From Gammaproteobacteria bacterium (GTDB taxonomy: Bacteria > Pseudomonadota > Gammaproteobacteria > Pseudomonadales > JAUIKI01), in NCBI GenBank assembly GCA_030430875.1, contig JAUIKI010000014.1, forward strand, positions 1-13,111: a DNA stretch of 13,111 bases, written 5' to 3'. Made by a program: the position numbers and the translations under genes. The notes beneath the pieces are model-generated. The model saw only the letters and a list, made by a program, of their open reading frames with translations, made no database searches and was not told where the DNA came from. Below are positions 1 through 6,228 of this stretch, one piece after another; within the stretch, counting starts at the first letter, position 1; the number at the start of each line of letters is the position of its first letter.

Positions 1-941
1 ATATTAAACCATCAGACATTCTCACTAAAAAATCCTTTGAAAATGCCATTGTCACTGTCATTGCTTTAGGCGGTTCAACCAATGCCGTGTTGCATTTAAT
101 TGCTATGGCTGATGCCATTGATATTGATGTATCTTTAAATGATTTCACCCGAATTGGTGCCGAGATTCCTGTGCTTGCTGATCTCAAGCCTAGTGGTCGT
201 TACTTGATGTCAGAGCTTATTGCCATTGGTGGAATTCAACCCTTAATGAAAACATTACTTGATGCAGAATTACTGCATGGTGATTGTTTGACAGTAACTG
301 GAAAAACCTTGGCAGAAAATCTTGCAAACGTAAAAGCGTATCCAGCAGGTCAAGATATTATCCGTGCATTGGATAATCCGATTAAACCGGATAGCCATTT
401 GGTGATTCTCTATGGAAATTTAGCGCCTACTGGTTCAGTTGCAAAAATAACGGGTAAGGAAGGTCTGTGTTTTTCAGGTAAGGCGCGAGTCTTTCATGGA
501 GAGGAGGCTGCATTAAAAGCAATTTTAGACGGGCATGTGGGTAAAGGTGATGTGGTTGTGATTCGTTATGAAGGACCTAAAGGCGGACCCGGTATGCGAG
601 AAATGTTGAGTCCAACATCAGCAATTATGGGTAAAGGTTTAGGTAATGATGTCGCGTTGATTACGGACGGTCGATTTTCAGGTGGAAGCCATGGGTTTGT
701 TGTGGGTCATGTCACACCAGAAGCAGCAGTGGGTGGTCCGATTGCAATCATCGAGGATGGTGATCCCATCACGATTGATGCAGCCAATAAACAAATCAAT
801 TTGGATGTAGCCGACGATATTATTAAGCAACGTTTGATAAATTGGACCGCGCCCAAACCAAAAGCTAAAAAAGGCGTACTAGCAAAATATGCTAAGTTAG
901 TAAGCTGTGCATCAGAAGGTGCGGTGACGGATAAGTTTTAG
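1..941 (+). CDS. ilvD: Dihydroxy-acid dehydratase (IlvD), C-terminal half, 5' end outside window
   Basis: This enzyme dehydrates 2,3-dihydroxy-3-methylbutanoate and 2,3-dihydroxy-3-methylpentanoate to the 2-oxo acids in valine, leucine and isoleucine synthesis; it is a cytoplasmic Fe-S enzyme. The reading frame is open from base 3 and ends at TAG 939-941, giving about 312 residues of a protein usually 560-620 long. Visible family signatures are GGSTNAVLHL (about 69-98), EGPKGGPGMREML just before the middle of the domain (about 571-606), and ITDGRFSGGSHGF followed by VGHVTPEA (about 658-720). The serine in DGRFSGG is the proposed catalytic base in studied dehydratases. Edd (6-phosphogluconate dehydratase) is the related alternative, but these motifs and the C-terminus read as IlvD. 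The Fe-S cysteines would mostly lie upstream of the window. The product ends with a basic AKKGVLAKYAKLV tail and no frameshift is visible. Confidence 0.95.
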   Translation, partial: IKPSDILTKKSFENAIVTVIALGGSTNAVLHLIAMADAIDIDVSLNDFTRIGAEIPVLADLKPSGRYLMSELIAIGGIQPLMKTLLDAELLHGDCLTVTGKTLAENLANVKAYPAGQDIIRALDNPIKPDSHLVILYGNLAPTGSVAKITGKEGLCFSGKARVFHGEEAALKAILDGHVGKGDVVVIRYEGPKGGPGMREMLSPTSAIMGKGLGNDVALITDGRFSGGSHGFVVGHVTPEAAVGGPIAIIEDGDPITIDAANKQINLDVADDIIKQRLINWTAPKPKAKKGVLAKYAKLVSCASEGAVTDKF

Positions 942-1262
942 AGAGAAAAACTCAATGCAACGCAAATGAAAGCAGCGAAGTGACAGAAGAAGAGCGTTCA
1001 AATCTTCGCAAAACTTATCGTCATGCATGTGGTGGAAAAATTTATTGTGTTGAATCTAATGATGAGAAATACTTTATTGCTGCTGCTATTATGAGAGTTG
1101 AAAAATTGACTCTGCCAAAGAAAATAATAGATTTCAGTTAATCAACTCATTTTCAACATAGCTTGGTTTGCTGAAACTCATCGGTATCACAGTAATGTTG
1201 TTTTTCACACTGCACAAAAAACTCTGCAGGATCTGTGGCTATCAATGTGCCTAGCATTAACA
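942..1262. other. Convergent gap between ilvD and the propeller-gene block
   Basis: This 321-bp stretch separates ilvD (+) from the - strand block. It contains the possible broken ORF at 955-1141 and the very small - strand ORF at 1153-1263. No GC-rich stem followed by a T-run is visible for either strand. The only fold I noticed is an A/T-only pairing around 1199-1222 (GTTTTT ... AAAAAC), too weak to call a terminator. No tRNA or repeat was seen. Confidence 0.5.
955..1141 (+). pseudogene. Small broken-looking ORF downstream of ilvD
   Basis: A GAGAG purine stretch at 941-945 sits about 9 nt before ATG 955, but that frame stops after four codons (M Q R K). The next frame is open without a stop from within the ilvD tail to TAA 1139-1141. 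Its only plausible start is GTG 980, which would give a 53-residue peptide (V/M TEEERSNLRKTYRHACGG..., ending KKIIDFS) with two Cys. The pairing of a decent start in one frame with a protein-like, charged sequence in the next suggests a small gene broken by a frameshift, or a GTG-started small protein. I do not recognise the sequence. It could also be chance. Confidence 0.25.
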
Positions 1263-1263
1263 T
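1153..1263 (-). CDS. Possible 36-residue ORF overlapping the stop of the propeller paralog
   Basis: The TAA stop of the upstream 375-residue gene is followed in TAATG arrangement by an ATG at 1263-1261, and a second ATG lies two codons later at 1257. The frame runs to TGA at 1155-1153 and encodes 36 residues (MLMLGTLIATDPAEFF..., ending QQTKLC) with three Cys. The one-base stop-start overlap is what translational coupling looks like. The peptide matches no family I know, and a random ORF of this length is common in AT-rich DNA. Confidence 0.25.
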   Translation of the reverse strand: MLMLGTLIATDPAEFFVQCEKQHYCDTDEFQQTKLC

Positions 1264-2390
1264 TATTTATTACAAGTACTAGATTGATAAACTTCATTTT
1301 CATGAGTGAAAAAATAAAGATGATCTTGATAGCTCAATAGTCTGGATAAATGATTGTTGATATCAACAGGCGATTTGAAGATTGAATCTAAGCGTTGTTT
1401 TTCAAGATTGAAAAGCAGGACTTCACCGTGATTTGTCAGTAAATACACATCTTTTCCACAGTTGACCATTGTAGTTACATTCGTATTCTCATGATCTGGT
1501 AAGGGTATGGCTATCTCAACATAATCACGAATATTTCTGACTATGATTCTTGTTGCACCATTGTCGTCAAATCCATATTCATAATAATCATCAGAGTTTT
1601 CATCAGGCTGAAAAATGGATTCAACCTTTGATAGTCTTGGCATATTCGTATCCCAAAGAAGGCTCCTACTATAAGTGGTTAGCTTATATTGTTTAAAAAA
1701 ATCAGAATCTTGATCCTCATGCAACGGGTGATTTTTTTGCGCAAGTAATTCAGCAATTGGTAGTTTAATATCCATCGTTCCATGCTGGTGAATGAAATAA
1801 AGTGAATCCTCATTGAGGATAGTTACTCTTCCAAAATCAGAAGTAAACTGAATCAATTTTTCCCAGGTTTGATTTTCTGTATTCAATACATAAAATGCTT
1901 CTTTATCATCAAGTAAAAATAGATTTTGTTTGTTTTTGAATAATCGCATTGATTCATACGGAGCTCTATGAGATTTATAAATTTCATCTGGTTTGAGAGT
2001 CAAACCAGATGAAAGATGTAGCCATTTTTTTTCGTTGGAATCATAATGATAAACCTCTAATTGATTAGGAAGTGTGGCATAGTAATTATTTTGATGTGCT
2101 ATCAATGTTGAAATTGGTGGCGAAAAATTAAACCCTTCACGGCTTAGATAAACCCAATCTGTTTTTTCATTGTCCCAAAAAGCAATCCCTGTTTGACTCT
2201 CGGCAAAAATTTGCTGTTGGTTTTGAGGGAGTTTTAGAGTGGAAGGATAGGTGCTTATCCAGAGGTTATCAGCTATTTTTTTCCAGCTCAATGTTTGATG
2301 GTGGTTATCATGATTTCCTGCATGACTCATTTCGCAAAAAAACACAATGATCATCAAGATAATCCATCGAAAAGTAATAGAGTTCTGCAT
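1263..2390 (-). CDS. Exported protein, paralog of the C-terminal domain of the neighbouring propeller protein
   Basis: 375 residues, function unknown. A Sec signal peptide is clear: basic start, hydrophobic stretch about 9-18 (WIILMIIVFF), and a likely cleavage after SHA at residue 24. There is no lipobox, so it is probably soluble in the periplasm or secreted. The mature part aligns by eye along its length with the last ~380 residues of the protein at 2562-4841. Matching landmarks include IAFWDNEKTDWVYLSREG against IALWDDKEMSWERLTRTG, and HLYFFTHENEVYQSS against RLYYFTHDRKVYESN. Short segments ending in an aromatic (W/Y) plus a turn recur, as in a beta-propeller. The mature protein has only two Cys, C311 and C373, both conserved in the paralog, so they probably form a disulfide closing the fold. 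The start is ATG 2390, because the signal peptide begins there. A GGGGG stretch lies about 10 nt upstream as a poor ribosome site. Confidence 0.75.
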   Translation of the reverse strand: MQNSITFRWIILMIIVFFCEMSHAGNHDNHHQTLSWKKIADNLWISTYPSTLKLPQNQQQIFAESQTGIAFWDNEKTDWVYLSREGFNFSPPISTLIAHQNNYYATLPNQLEVYHYDSNEKKWLHLSSGLTLKPDEIYKSHRAPYESMRLFKNKQNLFLLDDKEAFYVLNTENQTWEKLIQFTSDFGRVTILNEDSLYFIHQHGTMDIKLPIAELLAQKNHPLHEDQDSDFFKQYKLTTYSRSLLWDTNMPRLSKVESIFQPDENSDDYYEYGFDDNGATRIIVRNIRDYVEIAIPLPDHENTNVTTMVNCGKDVYLLTNHGEVLLFNLEKQRLDSIFKSPVDINNHLSRLLSYQDHLYFFTHENEVYQSSTCNK

Positions 2391-2442
2391 GATTAGATTG
2401 CCCCCATTAATTTGTTGGATATGGTTGTTTGATACATGATTT

Positions 2443-2565
2443 TCAGTTAGTGGCTTTAATTTTGTAGATTTGAGTCAGTAGCTTCAAGTCCGTAGATTTA
2501 AATTCAATGAGAAAGTTATCTAACAAATTTACAGCATGACATGACTCGTTTGGTATCAGTTTCAT
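2443..2565 (-). CDS. Possible 40-residue ORF overlapping the stop of the larger propeller gene
   Basis: The ATG at 2565-2563 overlaps the TGA stop of the upstream gene in ATGA form, and the frame runs to TGA at 2445-2443. It encodes 40 residues (MKLIPNESCHAVNLL..., ending KIKATN). The overlap suggests coupled translation. Against it, the last half of the frame is made of the 14-bp tandem repeat at 2450-2505, whose period is not a multiple of three, so the protein sequence shows no repeat. I do not recognise it. Confidence 0.22.
   Translation of the reverse strand: MKLIPNESCHAVNLLDNFLIEFKSTDLKLLTQIYKIKATN
2450..2505. repeat. Four-unit degenerate 14-bp tandem repeat
   Basis: Four contiguous 14-bp units are visible: GTGGCTTTAATTTT (2450-2463), GTAGATTTGAGTCA (2464-2477), GTAGCTTCAAGTCC (2478-2491) and GTAGATTTAAATTC (2492-2505). 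The pairs I compared agree at 10 of 14 positions, with GTRG and the following TT kept best. A weaker fifth unit may precede them (2436-2449, 8 of 14 to the second unit). It lies in the 171-bp gap between the two exported paralogs. It could be an old tandem duplication, a multi-copy protein-binding site upstream of the smaller paralog, or noise in AT-rich DNA. Confidence 0.6.
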
Positions 2566-4841
2566 GATGGATCTTTTAAATGGCATTCATTGGACTCATA
2601 TACCTTGCGATCATGAGTGAAGTAATACAATCGATTACGATAGCTTCTTAATTTGGTTTGATGATTGAGTGCATTCAATGGTGGTTCAAAGACAAGTTCA
2701 AACCGTAATTTTGCGAGATTAATGCGAAATACGCCGTTAGTCGTGTTGATATAAGTATCACTGCCACAGGTGGTGATGTCATTCAGTGTGGTTCTGAGCT
2801 GTGGGTGGTGAAGTTTGGGTAAAATCATTTGAATTTCAGCACCATTGTTCAACTTATCAATTTTTAAAACTGGAGGGTTTAAAATCTCTTCAAAATCTTC
2901 ACATCCTTCATCTTCAACACAGTCTGTATCTTCATACTCTTCGTTAAAGTAATCAGAGCTATTTCTAATCTCTTTAAGTGAATAAATATTATCTGTTCCA
3001 TGACTCTGATCAAACGTGATGAGTCTTTCATCGTAAAAATAGATATGTTCATGAGTGGATATTATTTCAGCTTTTTTAAAACTGTCATTTATATCAATAG
3101 AAGCTGTTTCAAGTTGAGCAAGTGGTATTTTTTCTGTCCAACTATCAGTCCTAAATCCATTGGAAAGGGAGCAACGATTGATGTAAAAATAGTTGTTATT
3201 TGAGCTGAAATTATTAAAGCAATTAACTTCTCTCTCGACTATTGCTTTCCAGTGTTGAGAGGAGCTATCTAGCGAGTAGATGGTATTTTTGTTGAATAAA
3301 AATAGTTGTGATTTAGTTCGATGAAACTCAATTTCATCGGAACAAGATTCAGCTGAAACATTGTCTTCATTAAGCACTAATCCTTTCGTGAATAACTCCC
3401 ATAATTTCTGGTTTTTATTATATCGATAGATATGACAGTTTTTTGAAATACCTGCGTAGTAATTACCTTGAAATTTAATCACATCATCTACGAGAAACGT
3501 TGAGTCAATTCCTGTTCGAGTTAAACGCTCCCAACTCATTTCCTTATCATCCCATAATGCAATGTTGGTGTGAGACTTATTTTCAACAAACAGTTGTTGT
3601 TTGAATCTGGATCCAGGAAATAAAAAATTATTGTGTGAATAGTTTTCATGTTCAATAAAAGGTTTCTCATAAATTTTCTGCCATTTTAGACGGTTATCCG
3701 TTAAATGATCTTGATTTGATATGCTACTTTTAAGAAAATCTCCTTGCTGGTTAATGACAAAAACATTAGATCGAGTAGCCATGTAAAGCCGCTTTTCGTG
3801 TAAAAATAAAGCCGCATAATAATGTTGATTAAATGGCAGTTTCCATTTAATCTCTCCCGTTTTTACATCAGCAGCAATTAGTGCTTGGCCTTTGGATAAA
3901 AAAATGGTTTGTGAATCTTTTGCAAGAACTGTTTCACGCACTCTTTTTGATTTCTCATTGCCAATCTTCCAAACAGGACTATTAGATTTTTCTTGAGAGT
4001 TATAAGCGGCTATATCGCGATTTGTGCGAAGAATAATGTTGTCATTTGTGATAATTGGTGTGTCACATGAGTAATCAGGCATGGGAATGGAAAAAATGGT
4101 TTCCCCGGTTTTTAAATCAAGATGATAAAAATTGCGCGTGTCAGCATTTTCTTGTTCAGCACCGCAACTATAAACACTATTACCAATGATATATGGTTTG
4201 TCATAAGTTTTTGTATATACTTTATAATAAAAATCATGATCAGGATAATAAAAATCATGATCAGGAGGAGTGGGTTTGAAAACGTCATAAATTTCTTTTT
4301 TCCAAACAATGTGATTGTTTTCTAAATCGGTCAAACATAATTGGTTTTTTTCACAAAGATTAATCAGGTGATTATCAGAGACAGTAAATGGTTTTTTAGG
4401 ATGCGCAACAGGCCATGTTTTCTGAATTTTTCCTGTTGCTAGATCAATGTTGAGTAATTTTTTTTGTTCATAATCAGCAATAAATAATCGATTATTATCA
4501 ATATGACTTAAAAATAATGAGTGTATGGGCAATTCCCAAAGAATCTCAGCAGTTTTTTGATCAACTGCAATAAGCTTTTCAAAACCTGTCATAGGATCAT
4601 CTACTTTTGCATTATCTTCATCAGTCAAAATAATAATTAACTTATCGGTGAGTTGTATCGAGTCACAAGAAATCTTGCTGAATTTTTCAATGTGGTCCAG
4701 TGTGTCAAGATTAAGAGCGCGTAACTCGCGATCTACACAAAAGAAACGAATCGCATCAGAAGGTTTTTCTGCATGACTAATGTTGCAAAAAATTAAGAGT
4801 ATGCCAGTGGTAATGAGTTGGAATAGTGGGTGATGTCGCAT
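2562..4841 (-). CDS. Exported PQQ-like beta-propeller fused to a C-terminal propeller-like domain
   Basis: From ATG 4841 the product is 759 residues. This start gives a textbook Sec signal peptide: MRHH, hydrophobic core LITTGILLIF, cleavage after ISHA at about residue 24. ATGs at 4859 and 4871 are in frame and possible. The frame stays open to 5057, but that would run into argE, so I reject the longer form. Residues about 25-375 carry repeated PQQ/BamB-like blades: LIAVDQKTAEILWELP, LLNIDLATGKIQKTW, LCLTDLENNHIVWKK, LIAADVKTGEIKWKLP. Residues about 380-759 are homologous to the whole mature protein of the 1263-2390 gene. Fourteen Cys occur in the mature chain, including the pair conserved in the paralog. 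An acidic insert with CVEDEGC (coded near 2885-2960) is missing from the paralog. It is not BamB: the length is double and there is no lipobox. Probably a periplasmic scaffold or binding protein; the actual role is unknown. Confidence 0.75.
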   Translation of the reverse strand: MRHHPLFQLITTGILLIFCNISHAEKPSDAIRFFCVDRELRALNLDTLDHIEKFSKISCDSIQLTDKLIIILTDEDNAKVDDPMTGFEKLIAVDQKTAEILWELPIHSLFLSHIDNNRLFIADYEQKKLLNIDLATGKIQKTWPVAHPKKPFTVSDNHLINLCEKNQLCLTDLENNHIVWKKEIYDVFKPTPPDHDFYYPDHDFYYKVYTKTYDKPYIIGNSVYSCGAEQENADTRNFYHLDLKTGETIFSIPMPDYSCDTPIITNDNIILRTNRDIAAYNSQEKSNSPVWKIGNEKSKRVRETVLAKDSQTIFLSKGQALIAADVKTGEIKWKLPFNQHYYAALFLHEKRLYMATRSNVFVINQQGDFLKSSISNQDHLTDNRLKWQKIYEKPFIEHENYSHNNFLFPGSRFKQQLFVENKSHTNIALWDDKEMSWERLTRTGIDSTFLVDDVIKFQGNYYAGISKNCHIYRYNKNQKLWELFTKGLVLNEDNVSAESCSDEIEFHRTKSQLFLFNKNTIYSLDSSSQHWKAIVEREVNCFNNFSSNNNYFYINRCSLSNGFRTDSWTEKIPLAQLETASIDINDSFKKAEIISTHEHIYFYDERLITFDQSHGTDNIYSLKEIRNSSDYFNEEYEDTDCVEDEGCEDFEEILNPPVLKIDKLNNGAEIQMILPKLHHPQLRTTLNDITTCGSDTYINTTNGVFRINLAKLRFELVFEPPLNALNHQTKLRSYRNRLYYFTHDRKVYESNECHLKDPS
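4224..4265 (-). repeat. Perfect 21-bp in-frame tandem duplication inside the large propeller gene
   Basis: The 21-bp unit ATAATAAAAATCATGATCAGG (+ strand) occurs at 4224-4244 and again, identical, at 4245-4265. On the coding strand it doubles the heptapeptide PDHDFYY (residues 193-206 counted from ATG 4841). Perfect identity between copies points to a recent slippage event. Being in frame, it leaves the protein intact and probably lengthens a surface loop between blades. Confidence 0.95.
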
Positions 4842-4989
4842 AGTGATATTTTTCAACATAGAATGATTCATTTTTGATGATAATGATATTTTAAACCTAC
4901 GTTGATACCATGAAAAAAATGTGAATAGTATGTATTTTTTATATGTTAAGGTATTTTTTGAATATATTCTGGTCTTTCTGCTTGAAAAA

Positions 4990-6156
4990 TTAGGCAGTGA
5001 AACAGATTTTTTGAATAAGTTTGCGCAATAGTTTGATAGCAGGATCAATCTGATCAAGCGCTAAAAACTCATTGGTTTGATGCGCTTGTTCGATATGTCC
5101 AGGGCCCAATACAACCGGGGTGATGCCTAGTTGCTGAAAAAATGGCGCTTCAGTGGTGAAATTAACCGCTTTGGATTTTTGTTGGCTAAGCTGCTCGGTT
5201 AATTGGATAAAATCATGATTTGCTTCGACCGAGAAAGGTGGTACAGCTGCAAAAGGTTCTTCCCAATAGCCTTTGACATTAAACTCATCACAAACGGTTG
5301 TTAAAATAGTTTGAATGGCTTGCTTGATTTCATTGCTATCCATGCCAGGAATGAGTCGTACATCAAATGATAAATGACAGTCTCCACAAATACGATTGGC
5401 ATTATCACCACCATGAATACAGCCTAAATTCATGGTTGGCGTTGATACATCAAAACCATTATTATTATGTTTTTTAGCCAAAGCACTTCGATAAATCAGT
5501 AGTTGGTTGATGAATTCATGCATGGTTTCCAATGCATTTTTTCCTAAATGCGGCATAGACGAATGAGCACTTTTCCCGATGATATGAACACTTGGTAGCA
5601 TAATGCCTTTATGCATATGAATCGGTTGCAACCCTGTTGGTTCGCCAATTAAAGCAAATTTTGCTGATGACAAATGAGCAGGCAATAGTGCGCGAGCGCC
5701 TGCCATTGAGCTTTCTTCATCAGCGGTGGCAACAATGGTCAGTGGTTTTTTGAATGGTTGATCTAACAGCGGTTTGATTGCTTCAATGGCTATGGCAAAA
5801 AAACCTTTCATGTCTGCAGTGCCCAAACCGTAAAATTTGTTGTCTTTTTCTGTGAGTTTGAATGGGTCAGTATCCCAGCCTGAAGAATCAAATGGCACGG
5901 TGTCAACATGTCCTGATAAGATCAATCCATCAGTGCCTTCGCCAAATGTTGCTACTAAATTAGTCTTATCAGATTGATCAGAAATAGGCAGAATCTCAAT
6001 TTTAAAGCCAAGATCATCAAGCCAGTTAGCTAATTCATTGATAATAGGGCGATTGCTTTGATCAATTTTTGGATTTTGTGAGCTAATTGATGGTGTGGCG
6101 ATTAGCTTTTGTAATAATGACTTAATATCTGGAATAGAGTCATAAGAAGTCGACAT
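4990..6156 (-). CDS. argE: Acetylornithine deacetylase (ArgE), M20 family
   Basis: This cytoplasmic zinc enzyme hydrolyses N-acetylornithine to ornithine and acetate in the linear arginine pathway. Its 388 residues are close to E. coli ArgE (383). Metal and catalytic positions line up with the E. coli enzyme a few residues offset: H83 and D85 (SGHVDTVP), D115 (GLGTADMKG), the E147-E148 pair (ATADEESS), E172 (GEPTGLQPIH) and H359 (EQAHQTNE). The dimerisation lid carries GKSAHSSMPHLGKNA. A TATACT box at 6190-6195 (read on the - strand) could be a -10 element, but no good -35 is visible. The gap to the upstream carbamoyltransferase is 72 bp with no terminator hairpin, so read-through from the LPS operon is possible. 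The related M20 enzyme DapE is less likely, given the HMHKGIM segment and length. The start ATG 6156 has only a weak ribosome site. Confidence 0.93.
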   Translation of the reverse strand: MSTSYDSIPDIKSLLQKLIATPSISSQNPKIDQSNRPIINELANWLDDLGFKIEILPISDQSDKTNLVATFGEGTDGLILSGHVDTVPFDSSGWDTDPFKLTEKDNKFYGLGTADMKGFFAIAIEAIKPLLDQPFKKPLTIVATADEESSMAGARALLPAHLSSAKFALIGEPTGLQPIHMHKGIMLPSVHIIGKSAHSSMPHLGKNALETMHEFINQLLIYRSALAKKHNNNGFDVSTPTMNLGCIHGGDNANRICGDCHLSFDVRLIPGMDSNEIKQAIQTILTTVCDEFNVKGYWEEPFAAVPPFSVEANHDFIQLTEQLSQQKSKAVNFTTEAPFFQQLGITPVVLGPGHIEQAHQTNEFLALDQIDPAIKLLRKLIQKICFTA

Positions 6157-6228
6157 GATTTTTTACCATTTTGGTCTGAAATAGTAATGAGTATACGTTA
6201 AATTGAGACTTTTACAGAAAACCACTGA

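Noticed and set aside
1199..1222. Possible terminator (GTTTTT ... AAAAAC)
   Set aside because: Stem is almost only A-T, six pairs, with no GC core; too weak to call.
3000..3203. + strand frame opposite the large propeller gene
   Set aside because: Antisense to a clear coding sequence, no ribosome site, low-complexity hydrophobic product.
4122..4325. + strand frame rich in Ile and Phe, resembling a membrane peptide
   Set aside because: It is the shadow of the 21-bp duplication and surrounding AT-rich codons of the propeller gene; the repeats IIKIMIR come from that duplication.
2562..4841. Annotation of the large protein as BamB or a quinoprotein dehydrogenase
   Set aside because: No lipobox for BamB, about twice the length, and I see no clear quinone-site or heme (CxxCH) motif; only the generic PQQ-like blade pattern is shared.
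4842..5057. 72-residue N-terminal extension of the large propeller protein (start at 5057)
   Set aside because: It would overlap the end of argE by about 70 bp and put a basic, unrelated segment before a clean signal peptide that starts at ATG 4841.
6157..6228. Separate small gene or terminator between the carbamoyltransferase and argE
   Set aside because: Only 72 bp, no hairpin with T-run, and no frame with a ribosome site; at most a weak -10-like TATACT for argE.
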